Assembly (NCBI GenBank): GCA_948567375.1
Contig: OX419762.1
Coordinates: forward strand, 38,235,034 to 38,299,033
Length of the DNA: 64,000 bases
Source of the DNA: Lunularia cruciata
Lineage: Eukaryota; Streptophyta; Marchantiopsida; Lunulariales; Lunulariaceae
Reading direction: 5' to 3'
The position numbers and the translations under genes were made by a program. The notes beneath the pieces are model-generated. The model saw nothing but the letters and a program-made list of their open reading frames with translations. It ran no database searches and was not told the DNA's origin. Position 1 is the stretch's first letter, and each line of letters starts with the position of its first letter. Below are positions 21,901 to 33,629 of this stretch, piece by piece.

Positions 21901-23272
21901 AGTTGTTTGCCATTGGCATGTAGGTGAATGCATCTGCAAGTTGCTTCTTACCTTCCACGTAGGTGATTTTCATGTTGAAGCATTGTCGCCACTCTACTCA
22001 CCAAATCTGGTGACGAGATAGATCCTTCTGCGTCTTGAGGTAGACTAAAGGTTTATGGTGTGTCTCTACTACAAATGCCTTCTCGCCTAAATAGTGCTTC
22101 CAATGCTTGGTTGCAAGAATGATGACCAACTCTTCTTGTTTTGTGGTATGTTAGTTGTGCTCTGCTGGTAATAACTTTTGAGAGAAATATGCAATTGGAT
22201 GCCATCCGTCATGCCACTCTTGTTGTAGAACTGGTCCTATTGCTATGCTTGATGCATCTGTAACCAACTTGATTGGACGTTTTGGGTCATACCACTTCAA
22301 GATTGGTGCATGTAGCAAGGTGGCTTTCAGTTCTTGAAAGGCCAACTCTTGTGCGGTTCCCTATGTCCACTTCTTCCCCTTGCCAAGTAGTGCCATTAAA
22401 GGATGTGCAACCTTGGAGAAATCCTTGAAAAATCTACAATAAAATCCTGTCAACCCCAAGAAGCTCTTGAGTTGAGCCTGATCTTCTAGGGCACTCCATT
22501 TTTGAATGACCTCAATTTTATCCATCAATACTTGAATGCCCTCTGCACTTACTCTATGCCCCAAATAGTCTACTTCAGACTTGCCAAACTCGCACTTTGA
22601 GATTTTAGCATACAATCAATTTTGTCTTAGAATCTAGAGGACTTCTCGTAGATGTTGTTTGTGTTCCGTCATTGTGCTACTATATACTAAGATGTTGTCC
22701 AAGAAGACAATAATAGACTTATCCAAGTATGGACAAAATATGTCATTCATTAGACTCATGAAAGTGGCAGGTGCATTGGTGAGGCCAAAAGGCATCACCT
22801 GATACTCAAAGTGGCCATACTTAGTTCAAAAGGCAATTTTGTACACATCCTCCTCTACAATTTGGATTTGATTGTAACCACTACACAAGTCCAATTAGAT
22901 GAAGTATCTTGCTCCATGGAGTTGATCAAATAGGTCATCCATGCGAGGTAAGGGGTATTTTTTCTTCACTATTTGCTGATTGAGACCCCGATAGTCAATG
23001 CACATGTGCATTGTACCATCCTTCTTCTTCACAAACAAGATAGGAGCTCCATATGGTGATATGGTAGGTTGGATGAACTCTTTCTGCAACATCTCTTCAA
23101 TTTGAGTCTTACACTCCTCTAACTCATGAGGTGATAGGCAATATGGGGCCTTACAAGGAGGTGTCTTCCCCGGGAGTGTCTCAATTTTATGATCTACTCT
23201 CCTTTTTGGTGGTAATCCTAAGGGTAGATCATCGAGAAAGACATCCTGAAACTCATCCACCACAGCATTCAA
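21901..23272 (-). pseudogene. Chromovirus B reverse transcriptase and RNase H
   Basis: The RT N-terminus is clear at 23272-22895 ([49 protein letters not shown]). The catalytic box near 22690 reads FLDNIL rather than FLDDIL, so a metal-binding aspartate is lost. The RT thumb and connection (ISKCEFGKSEVDYLGHRVSA) is at 22615-22361 and RNase H (LVTDASSIAIGPVLQQEW) at 22345-22151. Stops and frameshifts separate the pieces, so B is dead. Confidence 0.9.
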
Positions 23273-23299
23273 TTTCTCAAGAATTTGTCCATCAAGTTT

Positions 23300-23881
23300 T
23301 GAACTCTAGACTTCTCTTATTAGACCCATGAAACATCTATCGGTCTTACAAATAGTTGTCATCCTTATGACATACAGAGGTAGTTCTTGCATGTATGGTT
23401 TTTCTTTAATCCCAATGATTGACCATTGGTAGGTTCTCACTACTTTCTTCCTCCAATCTACCATAGGGTTGTAATGCTTCATCCATGGCATGCCTAAGAT
23501 TGCATCATAACAAGCTAATTGTATCACTTGCCACTCAATTGCTTCTTGATATTCTCCTACAGAGAGTGTTACCCGTTTATGTAATGATTCAATCCTCTCT
23601 ATTTGCTCGTTAGGTAACTCTACTTCTTCACACTCATCTCTCTCTAGATCCATTCCCAATCTTATTGCAACAAAGCAAGACAAGAATTCTCTATTGCTAT
23701 TGGATTTATTAATACTCTCACTTGATTGCCTTTTAGGACTCCATTCACAACAATCAATTGTGAGGTTGCCTTTTGGGACCTTTGCGCGTTTTTCTTCTTC
23801 CTTATTGAGCCAGTTAGGCCGCGAGGTACATTTATTGGCAATCTTCATTTTCCAAAGCGATTTCCACCTCCTCCTCTTCAA
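23300..23881 (-). pseudogene. Chromovirus B protease region
   Basis: The minus-strand reading contains QLACYDAILGMPWMKHYNPM near 23520-23460, the ILGMPWL segment after the catalytic loop of chromovirus aspartic proteases. It is fused in frame to a lysine/arginine-rich stretch encoded by the Gag-protease linker. The catalytic D-S/T-G loop is not clearly readable. Confidence 0.7.
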
Positions 23882-23924
23882 TGAGCCTCTCCATGTTGAT
23901 CAAAGATTGCTTGTATGAAGGCCA

Positions 23925-24870
23925 AGGGCCTCTAGAGAAACAAGCGTGACAGCTGGTAGATATGTGCCCAATACGGCCACATTGTAACAACGACATTGTT
24001 CTCCTTGAGTTCCTTCTCCTTGTGGGACTCCATCACTTTTTTCTTCTACCCGTCCTCACTCTCCTTGAAGCGGTCATGCTCCTCAATCTCGAAATCAAAG
24101 GTTGCCTAATTCCATTGGTATTGGTCAACCCATGTGTGGTATTTCTGCCTGATAATGTTGAGGTGGAACTACTTCTTCACCTCCACCAAATGCTCCTGCT
24201 ATTCTTTGCGCACAAGCAATGGCTTCAAATACCGTGCGAGGATTTTGCACCATGACTTCTTGGCAAATCCGCTCCTTCAACCCTTGTTTGAAATTGTCGA
24301 GAGCCTCTGCTGGACTCATGTCGTTTATTGAAACTTGTAGATCTAGAAATGCCTCCATATACTCTTGTACATTGTTCTTTTGTCTCAATCCCCATAGTCA
24401 GATTTGGGCTATATGCATGGAATCCACCGATTGGAAATTCTTCAGCAATCCTTCTTGCATTGCTGTCCATGTGACCTCCCTTCTCTCTGTCAACATGGAT
24501 CATTCCCAAGCATCATACCATGTGAAGGCTTTGTTGGTCAGATACCCACATGCAAACACGCATGCAGCATACTCCGTTATCTCTATTGAGAAAAATAAAA
24601 AATATTGATTCATTCTCGAGATCCAATTTTCCACTACTCCCATTGTACACTGCCCCTTGTAAGGCTTGATGTTGCACGTCTTCTTCATTTGGAGTAGCAA
24701 TGTGGCTTCATCATTGATAGGGTTTGTAGGCACGGATGCCTCTCCAAGTACTTCAAGTTGTAGGTACTGGGTTTTGAGATGGCTCTTCTTCTTGCATTGC
24801 TTGAGCAATCTTGAGGATCTGCACTTGACTTTGTAATGTCTCCATGGTCATCTTAATCTCTCAAAATTCA
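23925..24870 (-). pseudogene. Chromovirus B Gag
   Basis: Minus-strand frames give the Gag start (MTMETLQSQVQILKIAQAM, near 24850), the central core (VENWISRMNQYFLFFSI and AFTWYDAWE, 24640-24500), the C-terminal core (MSPAEALDNFKQGLKERICQ, 24330-24240), and a zinc knuckle near 23990-23945 ending CGRIGHISTSCH. Pieces lie in different frames. Confidence 0.8.
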
Positions 24871-25252
24871 TTCAACATCCCTTGCATTCCTTGCACCAGC
24901 TCTTACAATTATGGATCCATGGTTCTTACAACACTCAATTGCTAATGTCTATTTCAATACATGGTCAATATGATCACTTTGGAAGGGGCACAAACTATCA
25001 GAACTACCATTAGGACCTTAGAAGCTATTACTCGTTGATAATACTCCTCACCAAAATTCCTAACCACAAAATCTCTAAACATCACTTTTGGTTTCACTAC
25101 ATAACAAATTTCTGCTTGAGTGTTGAAATGGAGAGGATTTGGGACATTCACATCTATAACATCATAATAGAATGTAGATTGTCAAATCTCACTCTCTGTC
25201 ATATACCACCGCAGGTAGAATCACTGGGTTTGGTGAGTTCATCACCCTATCC

Positions 25253-25907
25253 TGTAACACCCATTTGTGCATGTGTGTGGTATTGTAATATTTAGCTTGG
25301 TATTACAAGTACTTAAGAGATATTATTTATATAGAGATAAAGGATGGTTCTATATTAGTCATGGTTAGCTAAAGTTAGTCATAGATAAGATAGATGGGAC
25401 CTCACTTTAGAGGAAGTAGAAAAGATGAGCACCACTATTTTGGATTTTAGTGTGTTGACTTGGTATTATTCCTAGGTGTTTGGCTTTGAAGAAAGAGTTG
25501 AGAACTCTTGGGCCCGCAAGCCTTTTTGTTTTGGATTCTTTTTTAGTCCAAGGATAGCCCATGTGAAGGAATCCTTGACTTAGTGGTTGGGTCAAGATAC
25601 GACCACATGCTTAGGGGAATATGCCCATGTGAATGGATATTCCTTTCTACTTTTTGACTTTACTTGACTTTTAGTCTAGTAACTTGAGTTACTACGGTAA
25701 TTAGTAACTTTGGTACGTAACTATTTCACAAGTATATAAACAAGGGGTGAGGAGGTACTCATCATCCTTTCATTTGCAACTATCTCTCTCTCATTGAGTT
25801 CTCTAGTGAGCAATGTCTTGAGTCTTGGAGTTTTAGCCTTGGAGGAGTATGATGGAGTTTGGGTTCCTTGCCTTCTTAGTCCATGGTGCGCTACCATAAT
25901 AGCCATC
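25253..25907 (+). mobile_element. Possible solo LTR in the leader of element B
   Basis: The stretch starts TGTAACACCCATTTG, a common gypsy LTR start, and contains a TATA-like TATATAAACAAGG near 25735 followed by a CT-rich stretch. Its right end, perhaps ATAATAGCCA, and a target duplication could not be fixed, and no second copy is present in the window. It could instead be an unusually long untranslated leader of B. Confidence 0.35.
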
Positions 25908-26204
25908 AGAGGTTCATCTTGAGTGAGAGACAGGCCGGCTCACAGTCCATGAATTCTGCTCCAAAGTGATAAACTAGCGATACTCTCATTTGATCACACT
26001 GGATGTACATAACCTTGATGTGGAATAGATTCAAGAATGGAAAGCTAGGTGTGGAATTGTCCTCCCGGTGCATCCATCCCATCCGCTCTCTAAAGTCCTT
26101 CCTAAGTCTAACAATTACTCTATGTTCTCCACATGAAATTACTCAGTTTTAGTAGTTTGTGTTCTTCTAAGAAGGGTAATCCATTCTCTTAGACTAAAAT
26201 ACTT

Positions 26205-26217
26205 GCTCTGATACCAT
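26205..26217 (-). other. Primer-binding site of chromovirus B
   Basis: The minus strand reads ATGGTATCAGAGC directly inside the 5' LTR, an exact initiator-Met tRNA site. Confidence 0.9.
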
Positions 26218-26958
26218 TGTAATGCTCCAAGGACAAGAGAAGAGAGAAAACACAGATTTCACACTCAATCCTTCGATGCCCCAAAGGAGCACATTCTCTT
26301 TATTACATAAACAAAGAGGATCTTTTCCAAAGAAGCTCCACCATAGGATTAGGCACACAAATAGGTGACATGTCAGCAAGCTCCACCCTTGGATTACTTC
26401 CTTGGATGGGTGACATGTCAGTCTTGGTCCTATCTAGTTGGTCAAACAAGCTTTGACTATAGGGAATCTTCTTGTAGGAATCTCAAAATCATATGGGTGA
26501 GGTACCATTGGAAAGCTCTCGACAAGAAAAATTAGGGTGGTGGAAAGGCCAACCTTTCTGTTGTGGGGCGGGGGGGGGGGGGGGGGGGAATCTGCACATT
26601 TTTGAGTCCTAATTCATCCGTTTAGGCCTCCAAAATTACCTTCAAAGATTTCAAGCATATTTTGGTTCCTACTCTATTAGTAGAAGTCCCCTTTTGGTGA
26701 TACTTCTTTCTGATCTGTTTATTCCATCATGTATAAAATCCATCCAGATGTAACCAAACCAATTCTCACCTTTAAATCATATGTCTAGCTATTGGTTCTA
26801 AGGTTTTCAAGTTTATTTCAGTTTCTGCCCTATTAGTAGAAGTACTCTTTTGGTGATACTTCTATCTGATCTATTTTTACCATCATGTATAAAATCATTT
26901 CAAATGTTACCAAACCAAATTTCACATCTAGATCATATGGCTAGCTCTTGGTATTACA
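26218..26958 (-). mobile_element. Chromovirus B, 5' LTR
   Basis: 741 bp on the minus strand, TGTAATACCAAG to GAGCATTACA. It aligns end to end with 14034-14769 but is visibly diverged, so B is much older than C1. A run of 19 G at 26570-26588 corresponds to 11 G in the other LTR. TGTAT (26959-26963) is the target duplication. Confidence 0.9.
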
Positions 26959-26963
26959 TGTAT

Positions 26964-27605
26964 CTAGCAAATGGTACAAGGTATAACATTTCATTTGCTT
27001 GTAAACATTTTGCTCAATACATGGCAGATCCATCTTTTTCACACTGGTAGAGAATGAAAGGAGTATTCTATTACTTGCAAGGGAAAAAGGACTTTGTGTT
27101 GAAATATGGTTGAAAAGATGCAAGTTTGCAACTTGTAGGGTACTTTGATGCAGATTGGAGAAGTTATAGAGAAACTTGTTGTTTAGTTGGTGGTTTTGTA
27201 TTCATAATGGGTAGAGGCACAATAACTTGGTCTAGCAAATTTTTTTTAGTATTTCTCTTTCATCAGAGGTAGAGCATGTTGCTCTTTGTGTAGCTGCAAA
27301 GGAGGCTCTATGGTTAGAAAAGGTATAGAAAAGATTACTTGAACAACTGGGCGTAGTTCTTATACATGAAGATAATCAATCATGCATTATGATTGCTAAA
27401 AATCATATGCATCACGGTTGTACCAAGCATTAGATATTCAACATCATTTCATTAGGCAATGTATGGAGAAAGGAGAAGTTGAATTAAGATATTGTTCTCA
27501 TAAAGATATGGCAGCGTGTATCTTTACAAAACCTCTTACTAGAGCAAAATTTGTTGCTTATAAAGATATTGTATGGCTAGTCCTTGGAAATGTTGTAGTC
27601 TTCCT
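26964..27605 (+). pseudogene. Copia A RT end and RNase H, beyond element B
   Basis: It continues the RT cut at 14028: LANGTRYNISFACKHFAQYM, then VFYYLQGKKDF, DADWRSYRETC, TITWSS and EVEHVALCVAAKEALWLEK, the copia RNase H signature. The following block HHFIRQCMEKGEVELRYC matches the usual copia C-terminus (H-IR----G-I-L-Y--). Several stops. Confidence 0.85.
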
Positions 27606-27615
27606 TGTGAAGTAG

Positions 27616-27848
27616 TGTAGAATTAGCCCATAAACAAAACACCATTGCATGGGACTCAAATGCTACTTATGCCTAGAGTGCATTAAATCCATAAGCAATG
27701 CGCTTCTTGGTAGTTGAGAGAGAGGATATCTTCATGTTATTCTCATTTGGCACGATTTGCATACTTCAAGTCAAGGGGTCAAAGGATTTTGAGTCATGAA
27801 CAATACAACCAGGTAGCAAAGAAGTGTTTTTCTCAAATTTGCATATCG
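27616..27848 (+). mobile_element. Copia A, 3' LTR (internally deleted)
   Basis: It starts TGTAGAATTAGCCCATAA and ends TTTGCATATCG, matching the two ends of the 960-bp 5' LTR, but at 233 bp it lacks the internal tandem array. TACTC follows as the degenerate target duplication. Confidence 0.75.
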
Positions 27849-27853
27849 TACTC

Positions 27854-28289
27854 TTGTATGCAATCATGCTATAAATTTGTTTGAAACAAGATCATGTAGT
27901 AAAAGAAAGGGAAATAGAGTCATATTGGCAAAATAAAGAATTTTTTTTGAAAAAAGGTCATATGGTGAAATATCAAGAAATAATGTCATATGTCAAAATA
28001 CCAATCAAAATATGATCATATTGTGAAATTGCTATAAGATTTATGAGCTTATGACCTTTTTTTTTTTATAAATCTAAAACCCCTAGTCAAAACATCATAT
28101 TGTGAAATTGCTCTAACTTTTCTATTGATCTAAAGACCTTATTGATCTTGTTGATCTTATCTTATTGATTTTCTATTGTTCTTAAGACCTTATTGAGGAT
28201 ATAGTGCAACATAGGCTTTAAGGAAAAGGTTTAGTGCATAGAAAACATGAAGGATTGGAAGACCCATCAAGCCATACAAGGCTGAGACA
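27854..28289. other. AT-rich filler
   Basis: No gene. The sequence contains repeated TCATATTGTGAAATTGCT (near 28015 and 28095) and poly-T runs. Confidence 0.5.
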
Positions 28290-28600
28290 AGATAGGTTAA
28301 ATGCGGCTAAGCCCCAATAGAATTGATATGAGAAATCTGCCCTACTGCACCTATGATATCCAAGCTATACAAGTCATAGGTATACAAACAAGTGGAGCAT
28401 CTAAAGAAGCATCACCTAGTGTGATTGCTCTCCTATGGATTACACGAGCCATTGCACTCTATAGAGCAATGGACACACATTGTCTAAAATATGCTACAAA
28501 GTATGAGAGTGAGAGTGGTACCCATGGCACCTACATGATAAGCTCTCATGCACTTGCTCACAGATGTGCCATATCCATTGGTCCATAGGCTTTAATAGTC
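28290..28600 (-). mobile_element. LINE-like RT C-terminal fragment
   Basis: About 300 bp match 51325-51615 in the same orientation at roughly three-quarters identity (shared GTCTAAAATATGCTACAAAG and ATGAGAGTGAGA). By that match it encodes, on the minus strand, part of the C-terminal region of a LINE-like ORF. The plus-strand frame here is a shadow. Confidence 0.6.
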
Positions 28601-28764
28601 TTGACGGATACAAAAGTCCCCATCCAGCTCTACTGAAAAGATAACTATCATACAATAGTACCATTAGATCCTCTTATGTGTCACCTCACCATCTTGCTGA
28701 CCTAGCTTACTCCATCTCTAGTGTCAATTTTCTTATGAACTTGACAAGGGAATAAGTCACAAAT

Positions 28765-29015
28765 TAGGGTTTTCAGAAACAATTTTACAAGGCTCTATAT
28801 ATTTTCATATAGATTATTACAAAGTGTTGACTAAATCAGTATGGGGTGCAAGCCGGAAGGAAAAAGATCACACTATGGAGTTCCATCCAAGTTCCTTATT
28901 ATTAGCACATTCCATAGGAGGTGGTTTGTAGAAAATAAGGGACATGGAGTTTTCCGTTGTCACACCATAATGCATTAATTACATATTAGGGTTAATAAAG
29001 TGCCTCATTTAGGTT
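28765..29015 (-). repeat. Dispersed repeat, copy related to 55245-55450
   Basis: The reverse complement of this stretch matches 55245-55450 over about 200 bp (shared AACCCTAATATGTAATTAAT, TGTGACAACGGAAAACTCCA, AATAATCTATATGAAAATAT). It is probably part of an unnamed transposable element, perhaps an LTR. Confidence 0.7.
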
Positions 29016-29511
29016 AAGGTGAATGTGGTGGACACCAAAGGGGGCAATGGGGGTGATGGGGTGATGTATGAGAACACAAATGACCAAGAAAATTGATCAT
29101 TGAGTTGGGAGATTTGTGCACAAGTTGGTGAAATGAATGAGGAGGATGAGAATGAGAATATTGACTATGGAGAGGGAAGATTTGAGTGTGGGTTATGTGA
29201 AGGTTGGAAGGGGGCAGTAAATTTATTTGAAGCTAGATCCAAAATCCTCAATTTCATCATTTAAAAACTTCCTTGTTCAAGTATTAGTTACAAAATGAAA
29301 TTCTTATGTTGTTCTCTTGTGTAGTATGCAAGAATAGAGATTTAAGTGAGAATTGTAGAGCATGCCGAGAAGGTGTTATCTTTGGTGATTCAAGAACTGA
29401 GTTGAGGAGGAGAACATGCCAAGACAGAGCACATGCCAAGAGGGAGCACATGCCAAGAGCTAACTAGAAATATTAGAAAACGTATACAATGGATTATTCA
29501 ATTAGATTTAG
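29016..29511. other. Unassigned repeat-like DNA
   Basis: No recognised gene. It is G/A-rich with degenerate GGGGGCAATGGGGGTGATGG and repeated CATGCCAAGA motifs (29415-29460). Confidence 0.4.
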
Positions 29512-29516
29512 AGATT

Positions 29517-30253
29517 TGTAATACTCCAAGGACAAGAGAAGAGAGAAAACACAAATTTCACACTCAAGCATCCAATGTCCCAAAGGAGCACCTTCTCTTT
29601 AATATATAGACAAAGAGGATCTCCTCAGAAGAAGCTCCACCATAGGATTAGGCATATAGATAGGTGACATGCCAGCAAGCTCCACCCTTGGATTACTTAC
29701 TTGGATGGATGACATGTCGGTCCTGATCCTATTTGGTTGGTAAAACAAGCTTTGACCAAAGGGAATCTTTTAGAAATCTTCATGTAGGAATCTCAAAATC
29801 ACGTGGGTGAGGTATCATTGGAAAGCTCTCGACAAGACAAAGCAGGGGGAGGGAAAGCCAACCTTATCTCCATTAGGGAAGGGAGTCTATAAGTTTTTGA
29901 TGCCTAATTCATCCGTTTAGGCCTCCAAAATTGCCTTCAAATATTTTAGGCATATTTTGATTCCTACTTTATTAGTAGAAGTCCTCTTTTGGTGATACTT
30001 CTTTGTAATCTATTTAGTCTATAATGTGTAATATCCTTCCAGATGTTACCAAACCAATTCTCACCTTTAAATCATATGTCTAACTATTGATTCTAAGGTT
30101 TTCAAATCTATTTTGGTTTTTGCTCTATTAGTAGAAGTACTCTTTTGGTGATACTTCTATCTGATCTATTTTTTCCATCATGTATAATATCATTCCAAAT
30201 GTTACCAAGCCAAATTTCACATTGAAATCATATGGCTAGCTCTTGGGATTATA
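29517..30253 (-). mobile_element. Solo LTR of family B
   Basis: 737 bp aligning end to end with both LTRs of element B (plus-strand start TGTAATACTCCAAGG). No internal region follows. Flanks AGATT (29512-29516) and AGATC (30254-30258) look like a 5-bp duplication with one change. Solo LTRs arise by recombination between the two LTRs of an element. Confidence 0.9.
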
Positions 30254-30379
30254 AGATCTCACAACAAAAATTAGAAGATGAAGATGAAGAAGTAGAAGGA
30301 TATTTAGATATGCTAGAGTTATTGATTAGTGGGTGGGAGTATGCACATATGCATTGATATGTGAAACCCCAAGTTATTT

Positions 30380-31260
30380 ATCCTTGTAGTCAAGAATTTG
30401 TGGTAAAGTATTTTAGAAATCTCAACCTAAAGGTATTCTGCCAACTTACTAGAATGGATGTTGATTCTTTTTCAACTTGCATAGATTTGATTAAAATGCA
30501 TAATATTTTTTGAGAAAAACTACAAAAGGGAGCAAACACCCGTGTGGATCCAAGTAGCTCTAGCTTTGGATAGATTTGGGCATTACGGTAATGGAGCTTG
30601 TATTGCACGGGGGTTAAATATTTGGAGCATTAGGGCAGGTTTAACAATTACCTTTATAGACAGAGTTATGATGGCCATATTAGATGTGATGAGGAGTCAA
30701 GTTGCATGGCCTAAGCACCAAGAGAAGGGGAGGGTATCCACAATTTTTGCACAGAAAGGTTTCCCTAATTGTGTTGGTTTGGTAGATGAAGCACATTTTT
30801 CTCTTGCCGTTTGATCCAACGTGGATTGAGAAATCTATTTCAGCCAAAAGGGATATATTCACTTGGCCATTTATGGAATATTTCATATTCCATAAACGGC
30901 CAAGTGATTTGTGATGATAAAAGGAGACTTATATATTTTACTAGAGGTAAGCTTTATATATATATTTTTTGTTCTTTTGTTCAATGCATTGGTGTGCCTC
31001 TTTGTACATTTGCAAGATCTTATTACAAGTATGATTTGATTTCTTTATTTGCAAGAATGCCACGGTCATGTCACAACATGACTTGTTTGAAAACATCATC
31101 ACTATCAAATGATTTGAACCAAAGAGAGAGATGTCATAATTTTGATGCAAAAGAATACCTTTTAGGTGATTCCAATTATGTATCCATGCATCACCTAGTC
31201 CTAGTTTTCAAGTAGGCTTGATTAGAGGACAAGCAAGACTTCAATAAATATTTGGCAAAG
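30380..31260 (+). pseudogene. PIF/Harbinger transposase relic
   Basis: Readable parts: QVALALDRFGHYG (helix-turn-helix region), VAWPKHQEKGRVSTIFAQKG followed by FPNCVGLVDEAHF. This corresponds to the Harbinger block WP----------F----GFP---G-VDGTH, with the first DDE aspartate kept. KGIYSL and VICDDKRRLIYFTRG follow, the usual second block. Between them lies a 23-bp inverted duplication (30859-30907). Stops and frameshifts downstream show it is dead. Confidence 0.75.
30859..30907. repeat. 23-bp hairpin inside the transposase relic
   Basis: The arm at 30859-30881 (starting TCACTTGGCCATTTATGG) pairs with 30885-30907 at 22 of 23 positions around a 3-nt loop. It adds about nine codons between KGIY and the SINGQVICDD block, where related transposases have none. 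It is therefore a templated inverted duplication that happened in the gene. Confidence 0.85.
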
Positions 31261-33600
31261 GCAAGGGTGATAAATGAGCATTGTAAAAGAGTATTGAAAG
31301 CTAGATGACATTCTCTTTGTGAGCTAAGAGTGCAACTTAAAGACATTAATAGAAATGCACATTTGTTAAAGTGGGTTTTATTGTATTTTATTATATTTAA
31401 AGTGGGTTTTATTATTTAGTGTATTATTTTACAAAACTTTTTAATCAATTGGTCAGACTTTTGGTCATAAGAAAATGGTAAATTTACAGAGGAAACTCAA
31501 ATAGATTCATAAATGTCTTTGCATGGAATAGAACTTGGTAGAAAAGAACATAGGTCAAGGGTGATGCAACAATGCCTTGCTCATCACTTTGATGATATAT
31601 CTAAATGAATTTCTCTATAATAAAGTATTCATGCTTCAATTCTTCATATCTCATAATGTTGCTTGTAATTTATCCCATTGTTATATCCATATTCCTTGAC
31701 AAACACCAAGTTTACAAAAATGTATGTTACTTCCTCAATAAAAATGTATGTTGCTCTCTTGACCATAATGGAATCTTATGTAAAATTGCAAGAAGGCACT
31801 TGGAGAATCTTATGTAAAATTGCAAGAAGGTACTTGGGGATGCTTTGTGTACATTTTTATGCACCAAGTGTCACCTAATTTATGCTCAAAGTCACTAGAT
31901 GGTGCAAGGTGTCACTCTATTTACACTCAAAGGCATTGGATGGCATTGTGTGTCACCCCGTTTATGGTAAAAGTTACTTAGAGGCATTGGATGGCATTGT
32001 GTGTCACCCTATTTAGGGTAAAAGTTGCTGAATGGCACTCAATCTTGCACATTTTGAAGTAGAAGTCATTGGATGGCACCTGATATTTATAGGAACACCA
32101 ATATTAATATAGGTTTTTTAGGATGGTGCCGGCTGACGCTTAAGGGTAGATGTTGGTAGGCATTGGGAGCCACCCGCCAGCTTGTTAAATTTGAGTGGTG
32201 CCCATTGGTGCTCAATGATACTGCGTGTTGGTTGCAAAGGCGCTTAGGGCTACTCCCTCTTTAAAGTAATGGTTGGGTGCGCCAGTTAGCAATGTGGCAT
32301 GCCACATGTTGCTATCAGTTGGTGCTAATCATTCTAATTTTTGCTTCTCAAATGTGGGTTCTTTCCACCCAATACAAATTTAGTCAATGTGGATATACAT
32401 ATATTTTTGTCATGTAGGGGCTATCTAAACCCTCCTCTTACACATATGTTTCATATTTTGGAATTGAGCCATTTCATGGAGTCATTGGGTAAGAATAATT
32501 TGCACTTGAGCTTCATGGATATTTGTAAGAGGAGGGTGTAATTAACAACTTTTTAGGATTTTTGAGTTTCAAAAGATGTACACATTTGATTTTGAGTGCT
32601 TTTTGGGTAGAATGAGGAGTTTGAGTGGGGTTTGAGAGAGTTTTTATTTGAAGATAAGATTACCCAATTTTCAATTTGGGACCAGTTTTCAATTTTGCAA
32701 GAGAAGAGAGGAGGATTCAAAACTTGGAAGGAGAAGAGAGTATTTGGGAGTAGTTTTTGAACACAAGTGAGAAGTGTGAAGTTTCTAAACACAAGTGAGA
32801 AGGGAGAGGAGAGTAAGGAACCAAAATTATTTATTGTTCCTACATTTACATATCCATGGTAGAAGTATGGGGTTATGAGAAGGTTGTTGACGGTCCAAAC
32901 ATGAGAATTACTCAAGAAGGAGATTGGCTCATTGGATTTCATACCATCCAACACCCGTTGAACTTCACCAAATGGTGTTAGTTTGATAAACATCAGATTT
33001 GAATTGCTATAGCTAGAATTAAGGAGGTCAATCTTGATGTAATCAGCCTCAAAATTACACTTGGCCTTCATTACCCGTGTCTAGAGGTATTATTTTGGCC
33101 TTCTTAAGTTTTTTCTCCATTTTGTTATAGCCGTTTTCACTATTTCTATATTTCTCCCCTTTTAGGTATCTCAATTATATGTGCCTATGGGCATCACGTA
33201 CCTTAATTTGCATCCATTCAGTAGTGACATACCTTGTCTACGAGCATCACCCTACATTGCTCACAATTTTAAACCCTAAACTCTTCTATCCTACAGTGCC
33301 TATGAGCATCATCCAATGCAGACAAAACCTTTTTGTTTGTAAAACCCTATCCCATAGTGGTGCTTAGCAAAATTGTGCCTTTGGGGCAGCATTGATGGGT
33401 GTCCACATGTGGCTCCAAGCATTGGCCTGTGCTTAGTGTCACAATGTCCCATGCTTGGTGCCATGCTAACTATTTGCAGGGCTGGCGGGCATCGCCCCGC
33501 AACAATCTCACCCTCAAACCTTATCTTGTGGCAACAACAAGCATTGTCCCGTGGCATCCATCTATTTTTCCTGTTCAAGGGTACCATCAAGTGGCGCCTA
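31261..33600. other. Gene-poor, repeat-derived DNA
   Basis: No convincing gene. There are 51-bp near-tandem units at 31932-31982 and 31983-32033 (GGCATTGGATGGCATTGTGT), with weaker relatives from about 31875 to 32080. A triplicated GTGCCTATG/ACGAGCATCAC motif lies at 33180-33320. The minus frame at 33071-32553 (172 codons) has no domain I recognise and is serine/asparagine-rich. Confidence 0.4.
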
Positions 33601-33629
33601 GTGTCTTCTTGTGTGAGGACTAAAGTTAA

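Noticed and set aside
28301-28588. 95-codon plus frame
   Set aside because: By homology with 51327-51782 the coding strand is minus; this frame is a shadow.
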